From assembly GCA_039028975.1 (NCBI GenBank), contig JBCCHB010000122.1, positions 1-52,440 on the forward strand: a DNA stretch of 52,440 bases. Reading direction: 5' to 3'. Of this stretch, positions 8,661 to 17,839 are shown in pieces (position 1 is the first letter of the stretch; the number at the start of each line of letters is the position of its first letter). The DNA is from JAHBNG01 sp039028975. Its GTDB lineage: Bacteria; Chloroflexota; Anaerolineae; Caldilineales; Caldilineaceae. The notes beneath the pieces are model-generated. The model was not told the origin of the DNA. It was given only the letters and a program-made list of their open reading frames with translations, and searched no databases. Both the position numbers and the translations under genes were made by a program.

Positions 8661-10367
8661 TTACGCCATCTTCGCCTCGGCGACCTTCTCCAACCCCAAT
8701 TCCTCAACACTCACCGCACGCATTTCAACTTTGCGTACTTTGCCCGTCACCGTCATAGGAAAATCATCCACAAACCTCCAGTAGCGTGGCACTTTGAAGT
8801 GTGCAATCTTCCCCTTGCAAAAGTCGCGCATCTCGTCATCGCTCGCATCTTCGCCTTCTCGCAGCTTAACCCAAGCCATGAGTTCTTCACCGTATTTTTT
8901 ATCCGGCACCCCAATCACTTGGGCATCGCTGACTTTGGGGTTGGTGTAGAGGAATTCCTCAATTTCGCGCGGGTAGATATTCTCACCACCACGGATGACC
9001 ATATCCTTGATACGCCCCGCAATGTTGACATAGCCCTCTTCATCCATAATGGCTAGGTCACCAGTGTGCATCCAGCGTGCTTCATCGATGGCCCCAGCCG
9101 TCCCGTCTGGGTTGTCCCAATAGCCAAGCATGATGCTGTAGCCACGGGTGCAAAGTTCGCCCAATTCACCAATGGGCAAAACTGCCTCTGTCTCGGGATC
9201 GATGATTTTAACCTCCACATGGGGATGGACTTGTCCAACCGTGCTGACCTGCTTCTCCAGTGGTGCACCAATGCGGGTTTGAAATGAGACAGGGCTGGTC
9301 TCCGTCATGCCATAGGCAATTTCAACTTCGGTCATGTTCATCTCAGACTGAACTCTCTTCATCACCTCTACAGGGCAGGGGGAGCCAGCCATAATGCCCG
9401 TGCGTAGGCTGCTCAGGTCATAAGAGGAGAAATCGGGATGTTCCAATTCGGCGATAAACATGGTGGGGACGCCGTAAAGTGCAGTGGCCTTTTCTTCTGC
9501 GACGGCGTCGAGCACCGTTTTGGGATCAAAGCCAGCGTCGGGATAGATCATGGTGGCACCATGGCTTACACAGCCCAGGTTGCCCATGACCATGCCAAAA
9601 CAGTGATAGAGCGGCACCGGAATCGCCAGCCGATCCTGATCGGTAAAGTTCATAATACGGGCTGTGAAGTAGCCATTGTTTAGGATATTGTGATGGCTAA
9701 GGGTTGCTCCTTTGGGGTAGCCGGTTGTGCCGCTGGTGTATTGAATATTAATGGCGTCGTCGAACTGTTGTTCACTTTGCCTCTGGGCCAAATCATCCTG
9801 GCTGACTGATGACGCCTGATCATAGATATCATGCCAAAGCCACATCCCGGCGGAGCGCTCTTCGCCCAACCGAATCACGCTGCGCAGGTTGGGCAATTCG
9901 GTGGATTGGAGCTGACCTGGTGCAGAGTTTTCGAGTTCTGGAGCTAACTCATAAAGCATCTGTGTGTAGTTCGATGTTTTAAATTCCGGCGCGATAATGA
10001 CAAAGCTGCAGCCTGATTGGGTCAATGCATATTTAATTTCGTGGGTCCGATAGCTAGGATTGAGGTTAACTAGAATGGCGCCCAATTTACTGGTGGCAAA
10101 CTGGGTGATACACCACTCGGCACAGTTAGGCGACCAAATGCCGATCCGTTCGCCCTTCTGAAGCCCCATGGCCATAAGGCCCCGAGCGCACTGATCCACC
10201 TGCTCTTTGAGCTGGCTGTAGGTGTAGCGAATGCCCTGATGACGTACGATCAGGGCTTCGTTGTTGGGATACTCAGCCACAGTCTGATCAAAAAGATCGC
10301 CGATGGTGGTGCCCAATAGTGGCGCATCGCTGGTGCCATTGGTGTAACTCCAGGTTTGTTTCATCAT
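8661..10367 (-). CDS. AMP-forming acyl-CoA synthetase (fatty-acid--CoA ligase type)
   Basis: A 568-residue ANL-superfamily enzyme. It has the P-loop-like motif YTSGTTGYPKGATLSHHN (near residue 215), the A5 motif YGMTETSP, the A7/A8 region WMHTGDLAIMDEEGY and GRIKDMVIRGGENIYPREIE, and the C-terminal catalytic lysine region FPMTVTGKVRKVEMR. It would activate a free carboxylic acid to its acyl-CoA with ATP. Chain length is not readable, but the partners (acyl-CoA dehydrogenase and methylcrotonyl-type carboxylase) point to short branched acids. It is the first gene of the three-gene operon. ATGs at 10367 and 10364 are both possible starts. The upstream 390 bases carry a palindromic dispersed repeat. 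Confidence 0.92.
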   Translation of the reverse strand: MMKQTWSYTNGTSDAPLLGTTIGDLFDQTVAEYPNNEALIVRHQGIRYTYSQLKEQVDQCARGLMAMGLQKGERIGIWSPNCAEWCITQFATSKLGAILVNLNPSYRTHEIKYALTQSGCSFVIIAPEFKTSNYTQMLYELAPELENSAPGQLQSTELPNLRSVIRLGEERSAGMWLWHDIYDQASSVSQDDLAQRQSEQQFDDAINIQYTSGTTGYPKGATLSHHNILNNGYFTARIMNFTDQDRLAIPVPLYHCFGMVMGNLGCVSHGATMIYPDAGFDPKTVLDAVAEEKATALYGVPTMFIAELEHPDFSSYDLSSLRTGIMAGSPCPVEVMKRVQSEMNMTEVEIAYGMTETSPVSFQTRIGAPLEKQVSTVGQVHPHVEVKIIDPETEAVLPIGELGELCTRGYSIMLGYWDNPDGTAGAIDEARWMHTGDLAIMDEEGYVNIAGRIKDMVIRGGENIYPREIEEFLYTNPKVSDAQVIGVPDKKYGEELMAWVKLREGEDASDDEMRDFCKGKIAHFKVPRYWRFVDDFPMTVTGKVRKVEMRAVSVEELGLEKVAEAKMA

Positions 10368-10380
10368 TTTGCCTCTTATC

Positions 10381-10467
10381 TATATTGCAGCCGTTTTGAG
10401 AACCACGGTTTTCCGAAGCTTTAGCAAGCTAACCAAACTACGGTTTTCAAACAGAGCTGAGTATAAA
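10381..10467. repeat. Palindromic dispersed repeat family A, copy 1 (87 bp)
   Basis: This 87-base stretch aligns without gaps to the reverse complement of 47222-47308 (66 of 87 positions identical by my count). It is itself an imperfect inverted repeat: one end reads TATATTGCAGCCGTTTTGAG and the other CGGTTTTCAAACAGAGCTGAGTATA. A third, partial copy lies at 40654-40713. It sits 14 bases upstream of the acyl-CoA synthetase start, where it could form a hairpin in a leader transcript. Confidence 0.75.
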
Positions 10468-10739
10468 AATCAACCGTTACTCAGTTGGGCCCCCAATCTT
10501 TCAGAGTGGCATATACTCAGGACCGGATAAATTAACACTCTTTCTCTCGGGTAGTGGTGCTAATTTATTACGACTGTCGGTCTAGCTTCGTCGATAGCGA
10601 AATAAATTTTCGTTGCTGGGACGATAGCCATTATCTGCGCCGTCATGCCGATCGCCGGTGAGGACGCAATTATGTGGCTTCTTAGCGAAAAGCTAGTATA
10701 CCAACTAACCTATTGAAGTGCAATTTGCCCACTAGCGCG
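10468..10739. other. Intergenic region between divergent acyl-CoA operon and PIN/RHH pair
   Basis: No gene or strong structural element is seen. The region separates the minus-strand acyl-CoA operon from the plus-strand toxin-antitoxin and receptor block and must contain the divergent promoters. Confidence 0.4.
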
Positions 10740-10755
10740 GTATTATATACAATAC
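10740..10755 (+). promoter_or_regulatory. Candidate operator/-10 region of the PIN/RHH operon
   Basis: GTATTATATACAATAC is a near-palindrome (14 of 16 positions match its reverse complement), 4 bases upstream of the PIN start ATG. A possible promoter, TTGCCC (10725-10730), 17 bases, TACAAT (10748-10753), overlaps it and would give a leaderless or nearly leaderless mRNA. Ribbon-helix-helix antitoxins commonly repress their own operon from such sites. The assignment is inference from position and symmetry. Confidence 0.4.
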
Positions 10756-10759
10756 TACT

Positions 10760-11188
10760 ATGTCTCTCCCAAAAATCGTTATTGATACCAACGTACTCAT
10801 TGCTGCCCAGCGTTCACGCCGCGGCGCATCGTCCAAGTTACTTAGCCTAATTGGTACAGGTTTGTTCGAAGTATATATCTCTGTCGCACTCATCTTGGAG
10901 TATGAATATGTGATGATGGAACAACGTCCTCATTTGGGCCTTACACAAGAAGACGTGAGTGACTTGCTTGATGCTATCTGCGCACTGGCAAATCATCAAG
11001 AGCAGATTCACTTTCAGTGGCGACCACAGCTCAGAGATACAGACGACGAATTTATTCTTGAAGTTGCTATTGCTGAACGTTGCGAATATATTGTTACATT
11101 TAATACAAAAAACTTTGTGGAGGCTCGTGATTTTGGAATTGAAGTCATGAGCCCCAATCTTTTTCTAAAGGCGATTGGAGGTGTTTAA
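10760..11188 (+). CDS. PIN-domain toxin (VapC-like, COG1569-type)
   Basis: A 142-residue PIN-fold nuclease. It begins with the canonical IVIDTNVLIAA (first acidic metal ligand), has a central Glu in SVALILEYEYV, and ends with RDTDDEFILEVAIAERCEYIVTFNTKNF, which carries the remaining acidic residues and the T-x-N position of the active site. Such enzymes are Mg2+-dependent RNases that cleave tRNA or mRNA when freed from their antitoxin. The stop overlaps the antitoxin start by one base (TAATG), so the two are translationally coupled. Toxin-first order is the reverse of classical vapBC but is seen in this PIN subgroup. There is no strong ribosome-binding site, in line with a leaderless start. 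Confidence 0.88.
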   Translation: MSLPKIVIDTNVLIAAQRSRRGASSKLLSLIGTGLFEVYISVALILEYEYVMMEQRPHLGLTQEDVSDLLDAICALANHQEQIHFQWRPQLRDTDDEFILEVAIAERCEYIVTFNTKNFVEARDFGIEVMSPNLFLKAIGGV

Positions 11189-11424
11189 TGAGTGTACTAA
11201 GTCTACGATTACCCAATTCAATGCATGATGACGTGCGGAATATAGCGATGCGAGAGGAGATTTCGATTAATCAGTTCATCATGCTTGCGATCGCAGAGAA
11301 GCTTGCATCGATGGATACTGCCGAATATCTAAAGAATCGGGCCAAGCGAGGTAGTCGCGAGAAGCTGCTAGCTGTTCTCTCAAAAGCTCCTGATGTCGAA
11401 CCAGAAAAAGCCGATCAGATATAA
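11188..11424 (+). CDS. Ribbon-helix-helix antitoxin partner of the PIN toxin
   Basis: A 78-residue protein starting VLSLRLPNSMHDDVRNIAMREEISINQFIMLAIAEKL. The alternating beta-strand (LSLRLP) followed by two helices is the Arc/MetJ/HicB-like RHH fold used for operator binding. The charged C-terminal tail (about residues 47-78) is suited to wrapping the toxin. It overlaps the PIN gene by one base. The next plus-strand frame, for the giant receptor, opens 18 bases later (or 120 bases later if the signal-peptide start is used), so read-through transcription into the receptor/CHAT genes is possible. Confidence 0.85.
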   Translation: MSVLSLRLPNSMHDDVRNIAMREEISINQFIMLAIAEKLASMDTAEYLKNRAKRGSREKLLAVLSKAPDVEPEKADQI

Positions 11425-11543
11425 GTTCCTCCCTCCTATCCATGAATGTGTTCAACGACTGCTTGACAAGCGGCCAACATCACCCAGTCACTACTTTTGT
11501 GGAACGATCTTACACCCACCTGACCGACCGACGCCCTAAACCC

Positions 11544-14500
11544 ATGGCCCGCCTTGTCTTGATGGTAGGCTGCCTGCTCCTCTGTCTATGGCTTTTACCC
11601 CTAACAGCCCACGCCCAAAGCACTGGCCCCCGCCGTCTCTACACGGTGGAGACTGACGGCCTCCTCTCCAACAACGTTCAGGCCTTAGCCTACCGGGCAG
11701 ACCAACTGACCTGGCCCCCCTGCGATCCAGCCACCAGTGACTTTGAGTGCCCAGTGATTCCCGGCGTTTGGGTGGGGACGGACCTAGGGTTGAACTACCT
11801 CAACGGCCGGGATGTGGCCAAGTTTGTGGACCGCTTGCCCGACCCCAACGTGCGCGCCCTCCTTTTTACCCGTGACGGCAAGCTCTGGATCGGCACAGCG
11901 AGCGGCCTGATTTGGCTAGATGAGGGAGCAGAAGATCGGCCCGCCGAAGGTCAACAATTCCGCACCCCAACCAAGCCGAGCGACGATGAGTGGGGCGCAC
12001 CGCAACTGGTTGGATACACTATTTCTTCTCTGGCCCAAACCGCAGACGGCGCTATCTGGGCTGGAACCGACCGCGGCCTCTTCCGCCTTGATCAAGCGAC
12101 TGACCCAAGTAAGGAGCCAGAACCCTTTGCCTCTGGCCTCAAGATCACTGCCCTGCCCAAATGCCCCCTTTCCCTGGGACCAGAATGCAGCAGCGACTTA
12201 GACGGCTGGATCTGGTTTGGCACGGATCGGGGCGTCTATCGCGTGGACGCCAACGGCGCACCTGAGCAACCCCCTGAATCCATGAAAAACCCAGACCGCC
12301 CCATTATTCAGGTGAACGCACTGATGGTGGACGGCAATGATGATAGGAAAGGCATCTGGGTCGGCGGCGACAGTGATGCGGCTTACTGGAAGGATGGCAC
12401 GTGGGAATCGCTATGGACCCAAACCTGGCTTCCCAAACCGAATATTCTTGACCTCGATATGGACAATAAAGGCAAAATCTTGTTAGCAAATAGGAATCTC
12501 GTTAATAGCTGGATACCAGATCTCAAAAATTGGTCAGCTATGCAACCTCTAGGCGATTCTAGGTCTACTGAAGCAATCCAATGTATATTGCGAGATACAA
12601 ACGGGATACTTTGGCTAGCGACTGAAAAAGGAGTAACGGCCATAACAGATAGGTGGAAGACGATCTCTGGTGCTCAAGTTAGACATCGGCTAGATATTCC
12701 CATTCCAGATAACAAAATCCAATCCATTATTTTTGACAAGCAAGAACGAATTTGGGTTGATACTGAAAGCGGGCCAGCAATATTTAGCACATCCCTGGAA
12801 AGAATTGATCCTGTAGGTGCAACCAACAGTATCCTCGATTTGCATACGGTTAGAACTATGGCTTTGGATAACAATGGCCGGGTCTGGATGGGAACATATG
12901 ATGATAGGGTAATGGTCTTCGAACAAGGATTGGATCCAATAGGTAATATTCCGAGCGATATCGTTGGTGACAATATAATTAGCTCGGTAGTGGTGGATCG
13001 CTATAATAGGTCTTGGGTTGGCACTTGGAGGGCTGAGGTGACTGTCCTTAGCAAAGATTGGGACAAGATTGCTACTTTCTCGGACGACGTGTTGGGAGAT
13101 AATCCTATCGATCTTGTAACCATGGATAGCCGTGATCGGGTATGGATAGCGACGCGCGGAAATGGAGCTATAGTTATTAATATGGATCTAGAACAAATCG
13201 TGAACTTCTCTGAAGATGTTTTGGGATCGAGGTTCGTTAAATCCGTAGAAGTGGATAGCCAGGAACGTATCTGGGTCGGTACAACCGACAATGGAGTCAC
13301 GATCTTTGATCCTGATTTGGTGAAAATTAAGACTATTTCAGAGGATGTCATAGGTTCTGAATATGTCACCACATTGAAATTTGACAAGCAAGCGAGAGCT
13401 TGGATAGGGACACAAAGCGGAGGCGTGACAGTATTCGATTCAAATTTAAACATGATTTCATCTCTCTCTGACAAATACTTCTCGAAGACATACTATGGTA
13501 TCTCCCCTATCATTGACGTGCTATTTGACAGCCAGGATCGAGCATGGATAGGAACTGAAAGAGAAGGGATTGTGGTTTTTGATGAATCACTAAATTGGAT
13601 AAAGACTATGTCAACAGATGTATCTAGGGATTCATTTGGAGACGGCGTATCTATGGCCATAGATAGTCAAGATCAAGTATGGACTGGGGCTAGGGGGAAA
13701 GGAGTATCAGTATTTGATCAGAATTTGCAGCCAATTAAGAGATTCTCCACTGCAGATAACGTGTTGGGTAATCACCCAGATAAAATACTTATTGACCTTA
13801 CGCAAGGTAGTGGAGTGGTCTTGGACCGCCTTAACCGAGCCTGGGTATATGCAGGCTATGGCGGCGTTACGGTATTTGATGAGCATATCGTACCGCTCAA
13901 ATCCTTTTCTACGAATGTATTCGGTACATACTGGATACATACTGTAATTCTGGACGGCCAAGGGCGAGCATGGATAGGAACTTGGGGGGGTGGGGTTACA
14001 GTGATTGACGAGGATTTGACAGAAATAAAGACATTTTCAACAGATGTGTTAGGTGGTAAATCCGTCAACAAAATAGTATTGGACAACAGGAACCGAATCT
14101 GGGTTGTAACAAACGGAGGTCTGACCGTTTTTGATGATAATTTGATACCCATTGAATCGTTCTTTGCCATCAACGACTTCTTAGAAGATAACCAGATTTA
14201 TGCTATTGCCATAGACTCTATAGAACGAATTTGGGTTGGAACCAGTAAGGGATTGACTGTCTTTGACAGGGATCTGTCTCTTGTTTATAACATCTCTTCT
14301 GATGTGTTAAGCTCGGATGTTGTATGGGATATAATTTTTGACAACCAGGAACGCGCATGGGTAAGAGCGAGTGATGGAGCCTTGACTATCTTTGATAGGG
14401 ATTTGTCTCCTACAGATAGCATATCAACAGATGTGTTGGGCTCAGATGCAGTCACTGACGTTCAGTTTGATAAACAGGAACGTGCCTGGGTTGGAACGAG

Positions 14501-17500
14501 GGGCGGAGGTTTGTCCATCTTTGATAGAGATCTGTTTCCGATTACTAACTTCATAACAGATGTTATCGGCTCGGGTAATATTTCGGATATCGTCTTTGAT
14601 AATCAGGAACAAGCATGGGTCAGAACGGAGGAAGGGCACTATACAGTTATTGACGAAAACTTGAGATTTGCAGAACGTTTACCCGAAGATCTACCGAATG
14701 GAAATGTAGAATTCGATAGCATGCAGCGAGTTTGGGTAGCGACGTCGACACGTGGCGTAATAGTATTTGAGCGAGAAGGAGACGGCGGTTGGCTAAGACT
14801 TCAGGAGAATAATGAACTTACAGCTAGCTCAGACAATTCGTTAGTCTTGAAGGATTCTAGTCATCTATCACTCCTTATGGAAGGAGGCCATGTGTTGTTG
14901 CTCCCAGAAGTTCTAGGCTACAACTTACGACTGGCGAATGATCAAAATGCCGTCATTCAGGACAGCACAATTGCTATCGGAGAAGTCGGTGCGGCAGGGA
15001 AAGTGCAATTTTCACTAGATCGTGCTTCAAACGAAGAAAGTGATCCGAAACTCGATTTGGGAAACTATCAAGTGTCAATTTTAGTCAGTAGTGTAGGTCA
15101 AGTTTCTCAGCCAGTAAAGCTCTTTAATCTCTCTGTCCAAGCCAGTCCGCGCTTAGCGCTTCAAGCCATTGGAGACGAAGGTGTTGAACGACCCACAGTG
15201 ACGCCGACGCCTACCCAAACCCAAACGCCTACCATATTACCTACCTCCACAGAGACATCCAGGCCGCGCAGTACACCTGCCTACCCACCGCCCGGGTCAG
15301 CGCCACCCCAAACAACTCGGCTCGATGCCTATCCACCACCGGGTATTACCTGGACATCAACGCCAACTTTTACGCCACTGCCAACCAGTACGCCGACAGT
15401 AACACAGACACCCACACCAACACAGACGCCAACTCCTACCTCAACACCCATTCCTGAAATCAACGATTTGGCCAGCGGAGATTCATTGGCGATTGCTCTC
15501 TTGGTGGAGGATGAGGATGATCCCGACGCCACGGCCACCATCCAGATCCAGTGGAGTTTGGGTGAGGAAGAGTCGGAGGAGCGATGGACGCCCATAGCGC
15601 CCAATCCAGATGGCCTCTTTACCATTCAAGTCCCCACTCGTCTGGCTGGCGAATCGGACTTGACAGGGGAGCTGCTTCTGCGTGCGGTGGACAGGGACGG
15701 CAATTCTTCAGAAGTCTGGCAGGGGCGGACGACCATTATTGCGCCCAAGAGCCTGTGGGATCGGGTGACCATTCCCCTTGGGACCGCAGGCGCACTTCTG
15801 GCCGTCTTCACTGTGGCGTTGGCTGGACTAGCCCGCAACAGCCGTCTGCCGCTGGGCTTCTTCCTGCGCCAAGGTATGAGAGGATGGCTCTTTTTGGGGT
15901 TAGGCTACCAGCCCTGGTACAGGCGCTGGCAGCAGCTTGAGCCACTCGAGCAGCTGATTATGCTATGCATCCCGCCTGGCTCACCCGTTGCGCCAGAAGA
16001 GACGACGAAGATGTTGCTTATTCATCAGACGCCTGTTGAATCCAATCGGCTGGAGCAAGCCATTCGTTCGCTTGAGCGCCAGCAGATGGTGCTCACCACC
16101 CCCAATCAGATCCAGGCAGAGAATGCAAGCTGCGTTCGTGCCTTGCAGGCCGATGAGGCGCGGCGTGATACCCTCAACACCTTGGCCAGCCGCATTCGGG
16201 CCGAACATCCGCTGGTGGCCATGACTCGCCAATTCTTCAGCGCTGCCGCCATTGAACTGGACCCTCTAGACGAGCCGCTCCTCTTCCGCTGCAATCCATC
16301 GGCTACCCTGTGGCCCCAGTTGAGTGACGGTTCAGTCTATGCCAAATGCTTCCCAGGCCAAAGCCTCAGCCAGGAGGCCGTGGTCGCCTTTAGCCAGGTC
16401 GCACCTCCAGACGCCACCATCCTCTTTGCCGTCATCGACCAGACGCCACCCGACGACGGCTGGATCGCCATTGGTGCCTTGCGGGTCAATGCGGAGCGAC
16501 CCATCACCCTAATTCCCCTGGACGATGGTTTCATGCAGCAGGCCCAGGTCCAACAGCGAGAGCGCCAAGAGCTACAGAGTCATCTGCGCCGCTTCTTAGG
16601 TCGCCAGCGGGATCTCTACAACATGCGCGATCCGGTGGCCGATCGGCTCAACTTCTTTGGTCGTCAGGGACGTCAGGATCTGCTGCTGGAAGCGCTCAAT
16701 GAAGGGCGACCCCTGGCCCTGTTGGGGCTGCGCAAGATGGGCAAGAGTTCTCTGCTCCAGGTGCTGCGCAAGCGGGTCACTTACCCTGTAGCCCACGTGG
16801 ATTTACAGCGGGGTGTCGATCTGGATGGCCTCTATCGGCGTATTCTGGACGCCTGGCGACGCTCCATTCAGGTGCTCAACAGCCTCAACCAGGGCAACAT
16901 GAATCAGGACGGCATGAATCAAGGCAATCAATTTACCTGGGAACCGCCTACCCTTCAGGGTGATAGGTCAGCCGAATTTGCCGACGCCACCGCCCATCTC
17001 ATGGCTCGCCTGGAGCAGGCTGGCCGCCCGCCAACTCTGGGCCTCTTTATCGACGAGATCGAGCTGATTGTTCCTGGTCAAGAGGAGAATCCAGATAATC
17101 CAAATAACCTAACTCGTTCAAGCAACCAAGAGGAACAAGAGGAGGAACGCTTGGCGCGCTACCTGGCCTTTGCCCGCACCCTGCGCGGTCTGGTCCAAGA
17201 GACAGGTCAGTTGGCCCTTCTGGTGGCTGGCGTCGATGCTCGACTCAATCGGGTCAACCGCTGGGGCGAGCAGCAGAATCCCTTCTACCAATTCTTTGTT
17301 GAAGAGTATCTAGGGCCGCTGACCCGCGACGAGTCAGTACAAATGATCTGGAACATTGGTCGCCAAATGGGGCTGGTCTACAATCCAGAGGCCGCAGAGA
17401 GGGCTGCCATCATCAGCGGCGGTCATCCCTTCCTGGCCCGGCAGCTCTGCAGCACAGTGGTCCAGGCCCGCAACTTTGCCACCGACCGGGAAATTAGCGT

Positions 17501-17825
17501 CTCTGAGATCGAAGCTGCGGCCGAGTACTTTGTGCGCGCGCCTGGCACTTCGTCCATACTCAATGCTGATGGCATGTGGGGCGAGGTCACCAACCAGGCC
17601 CTCTGGTCTCCAGCCCAGGTGATCGAAAATGAGGCCCTTCTAACCACCCTGGCTCAGAAAGAGGGCGAAGCCGAAGCATCGCTATTGGCCCAATCCCAGG
17701 ACCGTAACGCTCGCCAACAATCCCTCCTTGAGCTAGAGAATCGGGCCGTTCTCGGTCGCCTGGAAGAGCTGCTGCGCATCCAATTTGGCCTCTTCCGCCG
17801 CTGGATTCAGCAATACAGGCTATAA
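11544..17825 (+). CDS. Giant transmembrane receptor: ~23-blade WxGT propeller ectodomain, TM helix, STAND-type ATPase
   Basis: Start chosen at 11544 because MARLVLMVGCLLLCLWLLPL...AHAQ is a Sec signal peptide; the frame is open from ATG 11442 (34 more residues), and neither start has a clear ribosome site. Using 11544: residues 1-25 signal; about 25-1110 some 23 repeats ending in W[VI]GT-like motifs, the two-component-regulator propeller type (enough for three 7-blade propellers); a beta-rich segment; about 1215-1307 a Thr/Pro linker including YPPPG twice; 1409-1431 a transmembrane helix; a probable winged-helix segment; then a P-loop ATPase with Walker A GLRKMGKSS (1728-1736), Walker B GLFIDE (1833-1838) and a GGHPFLARQL segment. 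The ATPase resembles that of the next gene. No kinase, HAMP or AraC domain is present, unlike hybrid two-component receptors. Ligand unknown. Propeller DNA is AT-richer than both ends. Confidence 0.85.
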   Translation: MARLVLMVGCLLLCLWLLPLTAHAQSTGPRRLYTVETDGLLSNNVQALAYRADQLTWPPCDPATSDFECPVIPGVWVGTDLGLNYLNGRDVAKFVDRLPDPNVRALLFTRDGKLWIGTASGLIWLDEGAEDRPAEGQQFRTPTKPSDDEWGAPQLVGYTISSLAQTADGAIWAGTDRGLFRLDQATDPSKEPEPFASGLKITALPKCPLSLGPECSSDLDGWIWFGTDRGVYRVDANGAPEQPPESMKNPDRPIIQVNALMVDGNDDRKGIWVGGDSDAAYWKDGTWESLWTQTWLPKPNILDLDMDNKGKILLANRNLVNSWIPDLKNWSAMQPLGDSRSTEAIQCILRDTNGILWLATEKGVTAITDRWKTISGAQVRHRLDIPIPDNKIQSIIFDKQERIWVDTESGPAIFSTSLERIDPVGATNSILDLHTVRTMALDNNGRVWMGTYDDRVMVFEQGLDPIGNIPSDIVGDNIISSVVVDRYNRSWVGTWRAEVTVLSKDWDKIATFSDDVLGDNPIDLVTMDSRDRVWIATRGNGAIVINMDLEQIVNFSEDVLGSRFVKSVEVDSQERIWVGTTDNGVTIFDPDLVKIKTISEDVIGSEYVTTLKFDKQARAWIGTQSGGVTVFDSNLNMISSLSDKYFSKTYYGISPIIDVLFDSQDRAWIGTEREGIVVFDESLNWIKTMSTDVSRDSFGDGVSMAIDSQDQVWTGARGKGVSVFDQNLQPIKRFSTADNVLGNHPDKILIDLTQGSGVVLDRLNRAWVYAGYGGVTVFDEHIVPLKSFSTNVFGTYWIHTVILDGQGRAWIGTWGGGVTVIDEDLTEIKTFSTDVLGGKSVNKIVLDNRNRIWVVTNGGLTVFDDNLIPIESFFAINDFLEDNQIYAIAIDSIERIWVGTSKGLTVFDRDLSLVYNISSDVLSSDVVWDIIFDNQERAWVRASDGALTIFDRDLSPTDSISTDVLGSDAVTDVQFDKQERAWVGTRGGGLSIFDRDLFPITNFITDVIGSGNISDIVFDNQEQAWVRTEEGHYTVIDENLRFAERLPEDLPNGNVEFDSMQRVWVATSTRGVIVFEREGDGGWLRLQENNELTASSDNSLVLKDSSHLSLLMEGGHVLLLPEVLGYNLRLANDQNAVIQDSTIAIGEVGAAGKVQFSLDRASNEESDPKLDLGNYQVSILVSSVGQVSQPVKLFNLSVQASPRLALQAIGDEGVERPTVTPTPTQTQTPTILPTSTETSRPRSTPAYPPPGSAPPQTTRLDAYPPPGITWTSTPTFTPLPTSTPTVTQTPTPTQTPTPTSTPIPEINDLASGDSLAIALLVEDEDDPDATATIQIQWSLGEEESEERWTPIAPNPDGLFTIQVPTRLAGESDLTGELLLRAVDRDGNSSEVWQGRTTIIAPKSLWDRVTIPLGTAGALLAVFTVALAGLARNSRLPLGFFLRQGMRGWLFLGLGYQPWYRRWQQLEPLEQLIMLCIPPGSPVAPEETTKMLLIHQTPVESNRLEQAIRSLERQQMVLTTPNQIQAENASCVRALQADEARRDTLNTLASRIRAEHPLVAMTRQFFSAAAIELDPLDEPLLFRCNPSATLWPQLSDGSVYAKCFPGQSLSQEAVVAFSQVAPPDATILFAVIDQTPPDDGWIAIGALRVNAERPITLIPLDDGFMQQAQVQQRERQELQSHLRRFLGRQRDLYNMRDPVADRLNFFGRQGRQDLLLEALNEGRPLALLGLRKMGKSSLLQVLRKRVTYPVAHVDLQRGVDLDGLYRRILDAWRRSIQVLNSLNQGNMNQDGMNQGNQFTWEPPTLQGDRSAEFADATAHLMARLEQAGRPPTLGLFIDEIELIVPGQEENPDNPNNLTRSSNQEEQEEERLARYLAFARTLRGLVQETGQLALLVAGVDARLNRVNRWGEQQNPFYQFFVEEYLGPLTRDESVQMIWNIGRQMGLVYNPEAAERAAIISGGHPFLARQLCSTVVQARNFATDREISVSEIEAAAEYFVRAPGTSSILNADGMWGEVTNQALWSPAQVIENEALLTTLAQKEGEAEASLLAQSQDRNARQQSLLELENRAVLGRLEELLRIQFGLFRRWIQQYRL

Positions 17826-17839
17826 TCGTTAGGAATATC

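Noticed and set aside
11442..11543. N-terminal 34-residue extension of the giant receptor from ATG 11442
   Set aside because: A clear Sec signal peptide begins at the internal Met at 11544; the extra residues are not hydrophobic and would bury the signal. Neither start has a good ribosome site, so this remains a judgement.
12304..14639. Several 60-157-codon minus-strand frames inside the receptor gene
   Set aside because: They are antisense shadows of the repetitive propeller sequence and share its periodicity.
15329..15625. Antisense frame with a Val/Gly-rich repetitive product (about 98 codons)
   Set aside because: It is the reverse reading of the Thr/Pro-rich linker codons, not a separate gene.
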